This document shows, piece by piece, positions 25,816 through 33,428 of a DNA stretch of 64,000 nucleotides. The notes beneath the pieces are model-generated. The model did no database searches, had not been told where the DNA came from, and saw only the letters and a program-made list of their open reading frames with translations. The stretch's first letter is position 1, and each line of letters starts with the position of its first letter. Source of the DNA: Sphingomonas bacterium (lineage in GTDB: Bacteria; Pseudomonadota; Alphaproteobacteria; Sphingomonadales; Sphingomonadaceae); assembly GCF_028292945.1 (NCBI RefSeq), contig NZ_JAQGLJ010000128.1, forward strand, positions 1 to 64,000, read 5' to 3'. Both the position numbers and the translations under genes were made by a program.

Positions 25816-27222
25816 TCAACCCGTCCCGACCAGGCCGGTCGCCACGGCCAGCCCCAGGAACGCAAAGAACCCCATCGAGTCGGTCACCATCGTCACGAAC
25901 ACCGACGAGGCCACGGCGGGATCCTGGTTGAGCCGCTCCAGCGTCACCGGCACGACCACGCCGGCCAACCCTGCAACGGCGACGTTGATGACGATCGCGC
26001 CCGCGATCACCAGCCCCAGCTGCACGTTGCCGAACCACAATGCCGCGCCCGTGCCGAGCAGCACCGCGACCGTGCCGCCGTTCATCAGCGCCACCGTCAT
26101 CTCGCGGCGCAGCGTGCGCAGCGTATTCGATTGCGTCAGCTGATTGGTCGCCAGCGCACGCACCGCCACCGCCATCGTCTGCGTCCCCGCGTTGCCGCCG
26201 ATCGACGCGACGATCGGCATCAGGATCGCCAGCGCCACCATCTGCTCGATCGCGCCGCCGAATGCGGCGATGATCGACGAGGCGATGGCGGCGGTGAACA
26301 GGTTGGCGACCAGCCAGCGGACCCGCTGGACATAGGTATCGCGCAGCGGCTCGTTGATGTCGCCCTCGCCCGCACCCGACAGCAGCAGCGCGTCCTCGCC
26401 CGCCTCCTGCTGGATGATGTGGACCACGTCGTCGACGGTGATCATTCCCACCAGCCGCCCGCTGCCGTCGACCACCGCGGCGGAGATCAGCGCATATTTC
26501 TGAAACCGCAGGCCCACCTCTTCCTGGTCCATGTCGACCGGGATCAGCGTCTGTTCGCGCTTCATCACGTCCGCCATGGCGACGGTGCGGGGCGTGCGCA
26601 GGATCCACGACAGCGCGCAGGTGCCGACCGGATGATGCCGGCCGTCGACCACGAACACTTCCCAGAAGTCGGTGGTCAGATCGTCATGCCCGCGCAGGTA
26701 ATCGATCGTGTCGCCTACCGTCCAATGATCGGGCACCGCGATCAGCTCGCGCTGCATCAGCCGGCCGGCGGTCTCCTCGCCATAGCTGAGCGCCTCCTCG
26801 ATCGCGGCGCGATCGTCGGGCTCCATCGCGCGCAGCACCTCGCGCTGCTCGTCGGCGTCCAGATCCTCGATGATCGCGACCGCGTCGTCGGTGTCCAGCT
26901 CCGACGCGATGTTCGCCACCTGCGTCGCGGACAGCTCGTCGATCAGGTCCTCGCGGACCCAGTCGTTCATCTCCGCGAACACGTCCGCGTCGAGCAGGTC
27001 GGACAAAGCAGCCGCCAGCGCGTCGCGGCGGTCGGTCGAGGTCAGCTCGAACAGATCGGCGATATCGGCCGGGTGCAAGGGGGCAACGAGCGCACGCGCG
27101 CCCTCCGCGTCGCCCGCCTCGACGGCATCAAGCACCGCGTCGACGAACTCGGGCCGCAGCCGGTCGTCGCGATCCAGCTGGTCGCCCGCGATCTCGGGTT
27201 CGGGAAGCTCGGTCTGGTTCAC
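25816..27222 (-). CDS. mgtE: Magnesium transporter MgtE
   Basis: A 468-residue protein with the complete MgtE layout: an N-terminal acidic superhelical domain (residues about 20-145, HPADIADLFELTS, EREVLRAMEPDDRA-like repeats), two CBS domains (about 150-275) that sense cytosolic Mg2+, a connecting helix, and a five-helix membrane domain with the pore signature PIVASIGGNAGTQTMAVAVRAL. It is a Mg2+-gated inner-membrane channel. It is divergent from the cyclophilin gene. I see no recognisable Mg riboswitch in the 106-bp gap. Confidence 0.96.
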   Translation of the reverse strand: MNQTELPEPEIAGDQLDRDDRLRPEFVDAVLDAVEAGDAEGARALVAPLHPADIADLFELTSTDRRDALAAALSDLLDADVFAEMNDWVREDLIDELSATQVANIASELDTDDAVAIIEDLDADEQREVLRAMEPDDRAAIEEALSYGEETAGRLMQRELIAVPDHWTVGDTIDYLRGHDDLTTDFWEVFVVDGRHHPVGTCALSWILRTPRTVAMADVMKREQTLIPVDMDQEEVGLRFQKYALISAAVVDGSGRLVGMITVDDVVHIIQQEAGEDALLLSGAGEGDINEPLRDTYVQRVRWLVANLFTAAIASSIIAAFGGAIEQMVALAILMPIVASIGGNAGTQTMAVAVRALATNQLTQSNTLRTLRREMTVALMNGGTVAVLLGTGAALWFGNVQLGLVIAGAIVINVAVAGLAGVVVPVTLERLNQDPAVASSVFVTMVTDSMGFFAFLGLAVATGLVGTG

Positions 27223-27328
27223 GCGCGCCTCCCTGATCGGACAGGCCGCGCCCTACCGCGCCGCAGCATGATTTGCCAGCCGCGCACGCGCCGATTAGGG
27301 CGTCGCCAACATCCCGAAAGGATCATTC

Positions 27329-27784
27329 ATGGCCGACTTCTCCACGCTCACCCTCACCCTGGACGGCGGCGACGTCGTCATCCGCTTCCGCCCCGACCTC
27401 GCGCCCGGCCACGTCGCCCGCATCGCGGAGCTGGCGAACGAAGGGTTCTACGACGGCGTGCCGTTCCACCGCGTCATCCCCGGCTTCATGGCGCAGGGCG
27501 GCGATGGCGGAAAGGGCGACGGAACGGGCGGCTCCACCAAGCCCAACCTGAAGGCGGAGTTCTCCAAGGAGCCGCACGTTCGCGGCACCTGTTCGATGGC
27601 ACGCACCAATCAGCCGGACACGGCCAATTCGCAGTTCTTCATCTGCTTCGCCGACTCACGCTTTCTCGACGGGCAGTACACCGTCTGGGGTCAGGTGGAG
27701 AGCGGCATGGAGCTGGTCGACGCACTCCCCGTCGGCGAGCCCCCCCGCGCGCCGGGCAAGATCGTGACGGCGAAGGCTGCGTAG
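27329..27784 (+). CDS. Cyclophilin-type peptidyl-prolyl isomerase
   Basis: A 151-residue cytosolic PPIase (no signal peptide). The catalytic core is YDGVPFHRVIPGFMAQGGD (active-site Arg), then SMARTNQPDTANSQFFICF and LDGQYTVWGQVESGMELVD. It speeds cis-trans isomerisation of X-Pro bonds during folding. The start is set by GAAAGGA 6-12 nt upstream. It resembles PpiB-type enzymes. Confidence 0.94.
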   Translation: MADFSTLTLTLDGGDVVIRFRPDLAPGHVARIAELANEGFYDGVPFHRVIPGFMAQGGDGGKGDGTGGSTKPNLKAEFSKEPHVRGTCSMARTNQPDTANSQFFICFADSRFLDGQYTVWGQVESGMELVDALPVGEPPRAPGKIVTAKAA

Positions 27785-27917
27785 AAGGAGGTAGCTAAAG
27801 CTTCGCCCGAGTCCAATGACGGTGTAAGAGGCACGGGTCGAGAAGTTGGCAGCCTCGACTATAGGGCAGCAACCTCCGGCCCCACCCGGCGTTTATCCTC
27901 GCGACAGAGGTGCCGGT

Positions 27918-28229
27918 ATGGCGGACGAAGAGTTCCCGCGTGAGGACGAACTGGAAGGGCGGCAGGCTGCCGCCCTCTATCCCGTCGGCCGTGCGTTGCG
28001 GACGACGTTCGACGCGGAGAACCATGACAGCCTGGGCAATGACCTGACCGGGTTGATGCTGGAGCTGGCGCATATCGATCCCGACGCGCCGCCGCTGCCC
28101 AGACCGGTGGTGCCACCGCTCGCGTCGACGCCGGTGCCGATCCCCCCAATCGTTGCCGCCGAAGCGAGTACGCCTGCGGGTGAGTCAGCATCGTGGTGGC
28201 GCAGCGCCGTGGACAAGCTGATGCGCTGA
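27918..28229 (+). CDS. Conserved hypothetical protein, 103 aa
   Basis: Function not recognised. The start at 27918 (MADEEFPREDEL) has ACAGAGG just upstream; the longer track version is unlikely. The conserved-looking part is YPVGRALRTTFDAENHDSLGNDLTGLMLELAHID (residues about 21-54), followed by a Pro-rich linker and a C-terminal amphipathic SWWRSAVDKLMR. It has no membrane segment. It precedes the carotenoid operon by 80 bp on the same strand. Confidence 0.65.
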   Translation: MADEEFPREDELEGRQAAALYPVGRALRTTFDAENHDSLGNDLTGLMLELAHIDPDAPPLPRPVVPPLASTPVPIPPIVAAEASTPAGESASWWRSAVDKLMR

Positions 28230-28308
28230 CGGCGAGTCCTTAATCGAGATTGCCGTTCCCTATGCCACCCCTGTCCCCCCTCAACCCGATCGGCTAGGCG
28301 TCGCGACG

Positions 28309-29469
28309 ATGGCAACGACGATCACCTGCGACGTCGCGATCGTCGGCGGCGGGCTTTCGGGCGGGTTGCTGGCGCTGGCGCTGCGCGGCAAACATCCGGC
28401 GCTCGACGTTCGGCTGGTCGAGGCGGGCGACCGCGTCGGCGGCAATCACGTCTGGTCGTTCTTCGGCACGGACATCGCCGACGCCGATCGCTGGCTGCTG
28501 AGCCGACTGATCAGCCATGCCTGGCCCGGTTACGATGTCAGCTTTCCCGCGCACGTCCGCACCATCGGCCAGCCCTATTATTCGATCGAGAGCGAGCGAC
28601 TGGACGCTGCCGTCCGCGCGGCGCTGCCCGACGACGCGCTGATGCTGGGCGCGCGCGTGCTCGCCGTTTCGCCGGCCGCGGTGACGCTGGCCAGCGGCGA
28701 GCGGATCGAGGCGACGGGCGTTATCGACGCGCGCGGGACCGCGGACCTGTCGCACTTCGAACTGGGATGGCAGAAGTTCCTGGGCCGCGAGTTGCGGCTG
28801 GAAGCGCCGCATGGACGCGAGCGGCCGATGATCATGGATGCGAAAGTGCCGCAGCTGGACGGGTTCCGCTTTGTCTATTCGCTGCCCTTCGCGCCCGACC
28901 GGATGTTCGTCGAGGACACGTATTTCTCCGAGTACGGCAAGCTGTCGGCGGCGACGCTGCGCAAGCGCGTGGACGGCTATGCGGCGGCACAGGGCTGGAC
29001 GATCGCCGAGTGCCTGCGCGAGGAACAGGGCGTGCTGCCGATCACCATGGGTGGCGATTTCCAGGCCTATTGGAACTCGGGCGGGCGCGGCGTCGCAAAG
29101 ATCGGCATGCGCGCCGGCCTGTTCCAGCCCGCGACCGGCTATTCGCTGCCCGATGCGGTGCGCAGCGCGGTGCGGCTGGCGGCGCGGCGCGACTTCGAGA
29201 GCGCGGCGCTGCATGAAGCGACGCACGCGCATGCCGCACGGACGTGGCGGGAGCGGCGCTTCTATCGGATGCTCAACGCGATGCTGTTCCGCGCCGCCGA
29301 CGCGCCCGAACGCTACCGGGTGATCGAGCGTTTCTATCGTATGCGGCCCAATCTGGTGCGGCGTTTCTATGCTGGAAGTTCCACGCTTGCCGACAAGGCA
29401 CGCATCCTGACCGGTAAGCCGCCGGTGGCGGTCGGCCGCGCGCTGATGGCGATTCGGGGGGTGTCGTGA
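28309..29469 (+). CDS. crtY: Lycopene beta-cyclase
   Basis: A 386-residue flavoprotein that cyclises both ends of lycopene to give beta-carotene. The FAD-binding Rossmann motif is CDVAIVGGGLSGGLLALAL at residues 6-24, followed by VGGNHVWSFFGTDI and, further on, FVYSLPFAPDRMFVEDTYFSE and the C-terminal FYRMRPNLVRRFYAG, all typical of bacterial CrtY. It is the first gene of the crt operon; its stop overlaps the GTG start of crtI. Confidence 0.95.
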   Translation: MATTITCDVAIVGGGLSGGLLALALRGKHPALDVRLVEAGDRVGGNHVWSFFGTDIADADRWLLSRLISHAWPGYDVSFPAHVRTIGQPYYSIESERLDAAVRAALPDDALMLGARVLAVSPAAVTLASGERIEATGVIDARGTADLSHFELGWQKFLGRELRLEAPHGRERPMIMDAKVPQLDGFRFVYSLPFAPDRMFVEDTYFSEYGKLSAATLRKRVDGYAAAQGWTIAECLREEQGVLPITMGGDFQAYWNSGGRGVAKIGMRAGLFQPATGYSLPDAVRSAVRLAARRDFESAALHEATHAHAARTWRERRFYRMLNAMLFRAADAPERYRVIERFYRMRPNLVRRFYAGSSTLADKARILTGKPPVAVGRALMAIRGVS

Positions 29470-30944
29470 AGAGCGCCATCGTCGTGGGTTCGGGGTTCGG
29501 CGGGCTGGCGCTCGCGATCCGGCTGCAATCGGCCGGCGTCGCGACGACGTTGGTCGAGGGCCGCGACAAGCCGGGTGGGCGCGCGTATTATTGGGAGCGC
29601 GACGGCTTCGTCTTCGACGCGGGGCCGACCGTCATCACCGATCCGGCGTGCCTGAAGGAGCTGTGGGCGCTGTCGGGGCGCGACATGGCGCATGACGTAG
29701 AGCTGGTGCCGGTAAGCCCCTTCTACCGGCTCAACTGGCCGGACGGCACGAATTTCGACTATTCGAACGACGAGCAGGCGCTGACCCGCGAGATCGCCAA
29801 GCTGAACCCGGCGGATGTCGCTGGCTATGCGAAGTTTCTGGAATATTCGGCGGGCGTCTATCACGAGGGCTATGAGAAGCTCGGCCATGCCGCGTTCCTT
29901 GACTTCGCGTCGATGATCAGGGCGGCACCTGCCTTGGCGAGATACCAGGCGTGGCGATCGGTTTATTCGATCGTGTCGTCCTATGTATCGAACGAGAAGC
30001 TGCGCGAGGCGCTGTCGTTCCACACGCTGCTGGTCGGAGGCAATCCGATGACCACCAGCGCGATCTACGCGCTGATCCACAAGCTGGAAAAGGATGGCGG
30101 CGTCTGGTTCGCGATGGGCGGGACCAACAAGCTGGTCGCGGGCATGGTGACGCATTTCGAGCGGCTCGGCGGGGTCGTCCGGCTCAACGACCCGGTGACG
30201 GAGATCGAGACGCTGGGCGAGCGCGCGACCGGCGTGACGACGGCGAGCGGCTGGCAGGGCCAAGCGGACGCGATCGCCGCCAATGCCGATATCATGCACA
30301 CCTACAAGACGCTGCTGCGCGGCTCGCGCTCGGCGCAGCGGACGCGCGGGCGGCTGGAGCGCAAGAAGTATTCGCCGTCGCTGTTCGTGGTGCATTTCGG
30401 CGTGACGGGGACGTGGCCGGGCATTCCGCACCATTCGATCCTGTTCGGGCCGCGTTACAAGGGGCTGCTCGACGACATCTACAAGCATGGTGTGGTGCCG
30501 GAGGATTTCTCGCTGTACCTCCACCACCCGACCGTCACCGACCCGTCGATGGCCCCCGAGGGGCATTCCACCTTCTACGCACTCGCGCCGGTGCCGCACA
30601 TGGGCAAGTCGCCGGTCGACTGGGACGTGGTCGGCCCGCTGCTGGAGAAGCGCATCCTCGACGAGATCGGGCGGCGGCTGATTCCCGACATCCACGAGCG
30701 GATCGTGACCAAGTTCAGCTACGCCCCGCCGGATTTCGCGCGCGACCTGAACGCGCATCTGGGGTCCGCGTTCTCGCTGGAGCCGACGCTGCTGCAGAGC
30801 GCGTATTTCCGGGTGCACAATCGGGATGATGCGATCTCGAATCTGTATTTCGTCGGCGCCGGGACGCATCCGGGCGCGGGGATACCGGGCGTGGTCGGGA
30901 GTGCGAAGGCGACGGCGAAGCTGATGCTGGAGGGGGCACCGTGA
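29466..30944 (+). CDS. crtI: Phytoene desaturase
   Basis: A 492-residue FAD-dependent enzyme converting phytoene stepwise to lycopene at the membrane. The N-terminal dinucleotide-binding fold is AIVVGSGFGGLALAIRLQ, then GGRAYYWERDGFVFDAGPTVITDP; the C-terminal carotenoid-desaturase signature is YFVGAGTHPGAGIPGVVGSA. It starts at GTG overlapping the crtY stop and its own stop overlaps the GTG of a 42-codon ORF. Length is standard. Confidence 0.96.
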   Translation: MKSAIVVGSGFGGLALAIRLQSAGVATTLVEGRDKPGGRAYYWERDGFVFDAGPTVITDPACLKELWALSGRDMAHDVELVPVSPFYRLNWPDGTNFDYSNDEQALTREIAKLNPADVAGYAKFLEYSAGVYHEGYEKLGHAAFLDFASMIRAAPALARYQAWRSVYSIVSSYVSNEKLREALSFHTLLVGGNPMTTSAIYALIHKLEKDGGVWFAMGGTNKLVAGMVTHFERLGGVVRLNDPVTEIETLGERATGVTTASGWQGQADAIAANADIMHTYKTLLRGSRSAQRTRGRLERKKYSPSLFVVHFGVTGTWPGIPHHSILFGPRYKGLLDDIYKHGVVPEDFSLYLHHPTVTDPSMAPEGHSTFYALAPVPHMGKSPVDWDVVGPLLEKRILDEIGRRLIPDIHERIVTKFSYAPPDFARDLNAHLGSAFSLEPTLLQSAYFRVHNRDDAISNLYFVGAGTHPGAGIPGVVGSAKATAKLMLEGAP

Positions 30945-31069
30945 ACGACCCGGAGCCCTTCGGATTTGGAGACCGGTGGTTTGATCGAGTGGTTTCGATC
31001 AGAACATTCTCCATCTTAGCCGTCGTATTCGCGGCAGGATTGGTCTGGTCGCGTGTGGAGTTCTTCTAG
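30941..31069 (+). CDS. 42-residue membrane protein inside the crt operon
   Basis: Too short for the ORF track. GTG at 30941 overlaps the crtI stop (GTGA), and the TAG at 31067-31069 is immediately followed by the ATG of the LOG gene, so the ORF fits the operon with zero spacing. It reads MNDPEPFGFGDRWFDRVVS, then one hydrophobic helix (FSILAVVFAAGLVW) and a short SRVEFF tail. The perfect coupling on both sides supports translation; the base composition is less GC-biased than its neighbours. Function unknown; a membrane scaffold or accessory for carotenoid enzymes is conceivable but unproven. Confidence 0.6.
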   Translation: MNDPEPFGFGDRWFDRVVSIRTFSILAVVFAAGLVWSRVEFF

Positions 31070-31651
31070 ATGAGGCGCCTAGCGATCTACTGCGGCTCCG
31101 CCACGCCTGCCGACCCCGCCTATATCGCCGAAGCGCGTGCCGTCGGGCGCGGGCTGGCCGAACGCGGGATCGGTGTCGTGTATGGCGGCGGGCGGCTGGG
31201 GTTGATGGGGGCGGTGGCGGACGCCGCGCTGGAAGCCGGCGGCGAGGTGATCGGGGCGATCCCGCGCGCGCTGGTCGACATGGAGGTGGCGCATCGCGGA
31301 CTGACGGAATTGCACGTCGTCGAGACGATGCATCAGCGCAAGCAGCTGTTCACCGACCTGTGCGACGGCTTCGTCACGCTGCCCGGCGGCACGGGGACGA
31401 TGGACGAACTGTGGGAGGCGCTCAGCTGGGCGCAGCTGGGCTATCATGCCAAGCCGGTGGGGTTGCTCAATTCGGGCGGCTTCTATGACGGTTTGGTCAG
31501 CTTCTGGACGACCATGAGCGAAGTGGGTTTCGTGCGGCCGCAGCATGTCGAATTGCTGATCGTGGGCAATTCGCTGGACGCGCTGTTGGAGCGGATGACG
31601 GCGTTCGTGCCGGTGCAGACGATCGTGGCGACGAAGGCGAGCGATCTGTGA
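31070..31651 (+). CDS. LOG family protein (TIGR00730 Rossmann fold)
   Basis: A 193-residue protein with the LOG signatures GGGRLGLMG (residues about 41-49) and PGGTGTMDELWEALSWAQLG (about 105-124). Family members hydrolyse nucleoside 5'-monophosphates to base plus ribose 5-phosphate; some activate cytokinins. It starts directly after the small membrane ORF and sits between crtI and crtB, an unexpected place for a nucleotide enzyme. Whether it serves carotenoid synthesis is unknown. Confidence 0.92.
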   Translation: MRRLAIYCGSATPADPAYIAEARAVGRGLAERGIGVVYGGGRLGLMGAVADAALEAGGEVIGAIPRALVDMEVAHRGLTELHVVETMHQRKQLFTDLCDGFVTLPGGTGTMDELWEALSWAQLGYHAKPVGLLNSGGFYDGLVSFWTTMSEVGFVRPQHVELLIVGNSLDALLERMTAFVPVQTIVATKASDL

Positions 31652-31666
31652 CAGCCCTTTCTTCCA

Positions 31667-31765
31667 CCCCGGCGAAGGCCGGGGCTCAGTCACACAGGTT
31701 CAAGTTGGAGAGCGCAGTCCGCTGCCTGCTAGCGCATCGTGACTGGACCCCGGCTTCCGCCGGGG
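31667..31765. repeat. REP-like repeat pair, family C, between LOG gene and crtB
   Basis: CCCCGGCGAAGGCCGGGG (31667-31684) and CCCCGGCTTCCGCCGGGG (31748-31765) are inverted hairpin units about 60 bp apart with partly complementary flanks (CAGTCAC / GTGACTG). This 99-bp block separates crtB from the upstream crt genes and could partly uncouple its expression. Confidence 0.75.
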
Positions 31766-31807
31766 AGGGGCTGAGGGCGAGGACTGCCAACGACGTCGAG
31801 GCGTAGG

Positions 31808-32737
31808 GTGGACCGCACCACCCTCGTCGCACATGCCCGCGCGTCGATAGCGCGGGGGTCGAAGTCGTTCGCCGCCGCGTCCAAGCTGTTCGACCCGGTC
31901 ACGCGCGAACGCGCGTGGCTGTTATATGCCTGGTGTCGGCGATGCGACGACGTCGTCGATGGGCAGGATCACGGCCACACGATGAGCGCGGTTGCCGATG
32001 CGCCGGCGCGGGTGCGCGAGGTGGCGGATCTGACCGCTATGGCGCTCGCGGGCAAGCCGACCGGCGACCCGGCGTTTGACGCGCTGGGGTTGGTCGCCGC
32101 CGAGGTCGCCCTGCCCCACCTTTGGCCGCGCGACGTGATCGCCGGGTTCGCGCTCGACGCCGACGAATGGCAGCCGAAATCGGCGGATGACCTGTATCGT
32201 TACTGCTACGCCGTCGCCGGCGCGGTCGGGTGCATGATGGCGGTGGTGATGGGCGTGCCGCCCGACGACGAGGACACGCTGGACCGCGCGTGCGACCTGG
32301 GCATCGCCTTCCAGCTCGCCAATATCGCGCGCGACGTGGGCGAGGATGCCGCCGCCGGGCGCTGCTACCTGCCGCACGACTGGCTGGCGGAGATGGATAT
32401 GGGACCGGGCGAACACATGAAGCCGCATTACCGGCCCCGGCTGGCGGTGCTGGCGAAGCGGCTCGCGGGGTGCGCGGCTGCGTACGAGGCGAGCGCGCGC
32501 GCGGGGACGCCGGCGCTGCCGCTGCGATCGGCCTGGGCGGTGCTTGCGGCGGCGAACATCTATGGCGCGATCGGGCGCGCGGTGGCGGATCGGGGCGAAC
32601 ACGCCTGGGATCATCGGGTGACGACATCGCGCGCGGATAAACTCGGCTTTGTCGCGAAGGCCGGCTGGCAGGCGGCGCGACGCCGGACGTTGTATCCACC
32701 CGTCTCGCGTGACGGGCTGTGGACGCGGCCGCGCTGA
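31808..32737 (+). CDS. crtB: Phytoene synthase
   Basis: A 309-residue enzyme condensing two geranylgeranyl diphosphates to phytoene, the first committed carotenoid step. Both Mg2+-diphosphate-binding Asp motifs are present: CDDVVDGQD (residues about 42-50) and NIARDVGEDAAAGRCYLP (about 174-191). The start is GTG at 31808 with a GTAGG-like site very close. It is the last gene of the carotenoid cluster, after a repeat pair. Confidence 0.95.
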   Translation: MDRTTLVAHARASIARGSKSFAAASKLFDPVTRERAWLLYAWCRRCDDVVDGQDHGHTMSAVADAPARVREVADLTAMALAGKPTGDPAFDALGLVAAEVALPHLWPRDVIAGFALDADEWQPKSADDLYRYCYAVAGAVGCMMAVVMGVPPDDEDTLDRACDLGIAFQLANIARDVGEDAAAGRCYLPHDWLAEMDMGPGEHMKPHYRPRLAVLAKRLAGCAAAYEASARAGTPALPLRSAWAVLAAANIYGAIGRAVADRGEHAWDHRVTTSRADKLGFVAKAGWQAARRRTLYPPVSRDGLWTRPR

Positions 32738-32832
32738 AGTCCGCTCCGTCCGGGCGAGGATTTACCGGCAGCGAGCGTCGTTAACCACCGTGGGCAAGCC
32801 GATCCTCACCCTTTGCGCGGATAGGAGCGGGT

Positions 32833-33027
32833 ATGACGATGCTCTCCGCCCGCCTGTCCCGCGCGTTGCGCCAGGGTCGACGCGATCCCAGGCCGGATAC
32901 GCGCTCTGATCTGCTGCTGACGTTGTTGCGCAAGCGTGCGGCGGCGCATGGGGTGGGTGACGAGCAGCTGGAGGCGTTGTTGCGCGATCAGATCCGGTGG
33001 GCGCTGCCGATGGAGCGGGACTCCTAA
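32833..33027 (+). CDS. Small hypothetical protein, 64 aa
   Basis: Function not recognised. A 64-residue basic protein (LSRALRQGRRDPRPDTRSDLLLTLLRKRAAAHGVGDEQLEALLRDQIRWALP) with helical character and no membrane segment. ATAGGAGCGGGT gives a good ribosome-binding site just before ATG 32833. It lies 95 bp after crtB and is followed by a family B repeat. Codon bias supports coding. Confidence 0.5.
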   Translation: MTMLSARLSRALRQGRRDPRPDTRSDLLLTLLRKRAAAHGVGDEQLEALLRDQIRWALPMERDS

Positions 33028-33029
33028 TC

Positions 33030-33115
33030 GTCATGCCGGCCTAGAACCGGCAGCCAACCATCGGCGAGTGCTGTACTTGTGGCTCGATGGACCCCGGCTG
33101 AAGGCCCGGGTGACG
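33030..33115. repeat. REP-like repeat, family B (copy 2)
   Basis: GTCATGCCGGCCTAGAACCG at one end and CGGCTGAAGGCCCGGGTGAC at the other are inverted copies of the 17019-17100 element, filling the gap between two convergent small genes. Confidence 0.65.
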
Positions 33116-33117
33116 AC

Positions 33118-33354
33118 CTACCCCGCCGACTTAGCCTTCGGCTCGGCGGTTGCGACCCGTGCCCGCTGCTCGCGGCAGTCGGCGAGAAGTGTCGGGAAAT
33201 CTAGATCGGTGTGTCGCGCCAGCGCGGTCGGCAACTGCGCGCGACATTCGCTGACGGTGGCGAAGCGGACCGGCAGGATGCGCGCGTCGGCGCACTGGGT
33301 GCCGGCGTCGCCGCAGCCCAGGATCGCCATCACGAATGCGGTTGCTTCGATCAT
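33118..33354 (-). CDS. Small Cys-containing hypothetical protein, 78 aa
   Basis: Function not recognised. MIEATAFVMAILGCGDAGTQC starts with a short hydrophobic stretch, and four Cys (residues 14, 21, 37, 60) could form two disulfides, suggesting an exported or periplasmic protein. The C-terminus is Lys/Ala-rich. Proteins with this MIEA-x-FVMAILGCG start recur in sphingomonads in my recollection. It is divergent from the ABC transporter gene. Confidence 0.55.
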   Translation of the reverse strand: MIEATAFVMAILGCGDAGTQCADARILPVRFATVSECRAQLPTALARHTDLDFPTLLADCREQRARVATAEPKAKSAG

Positions 33355-33428
33355 GGATGACCCAACGGGCGATCGGATGATCCGTTCCCGTGGCGAAGCG
33401 CGGTCGTCGCGCCTACATCGCAGCGTTC

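Noticed and set aside
27223-27328. Mg-sensing riboswitch upstream of mgtE
   Set aside because: The 106-bp divergent gap is short and shows no M-box or ykoK-like helices that I can recognise.
31655-31770. CRISPR-like repeat-spacer structure
   Set aside because: Only two inverted, not direct, units; it is a REP pair. No cas genes in the window.
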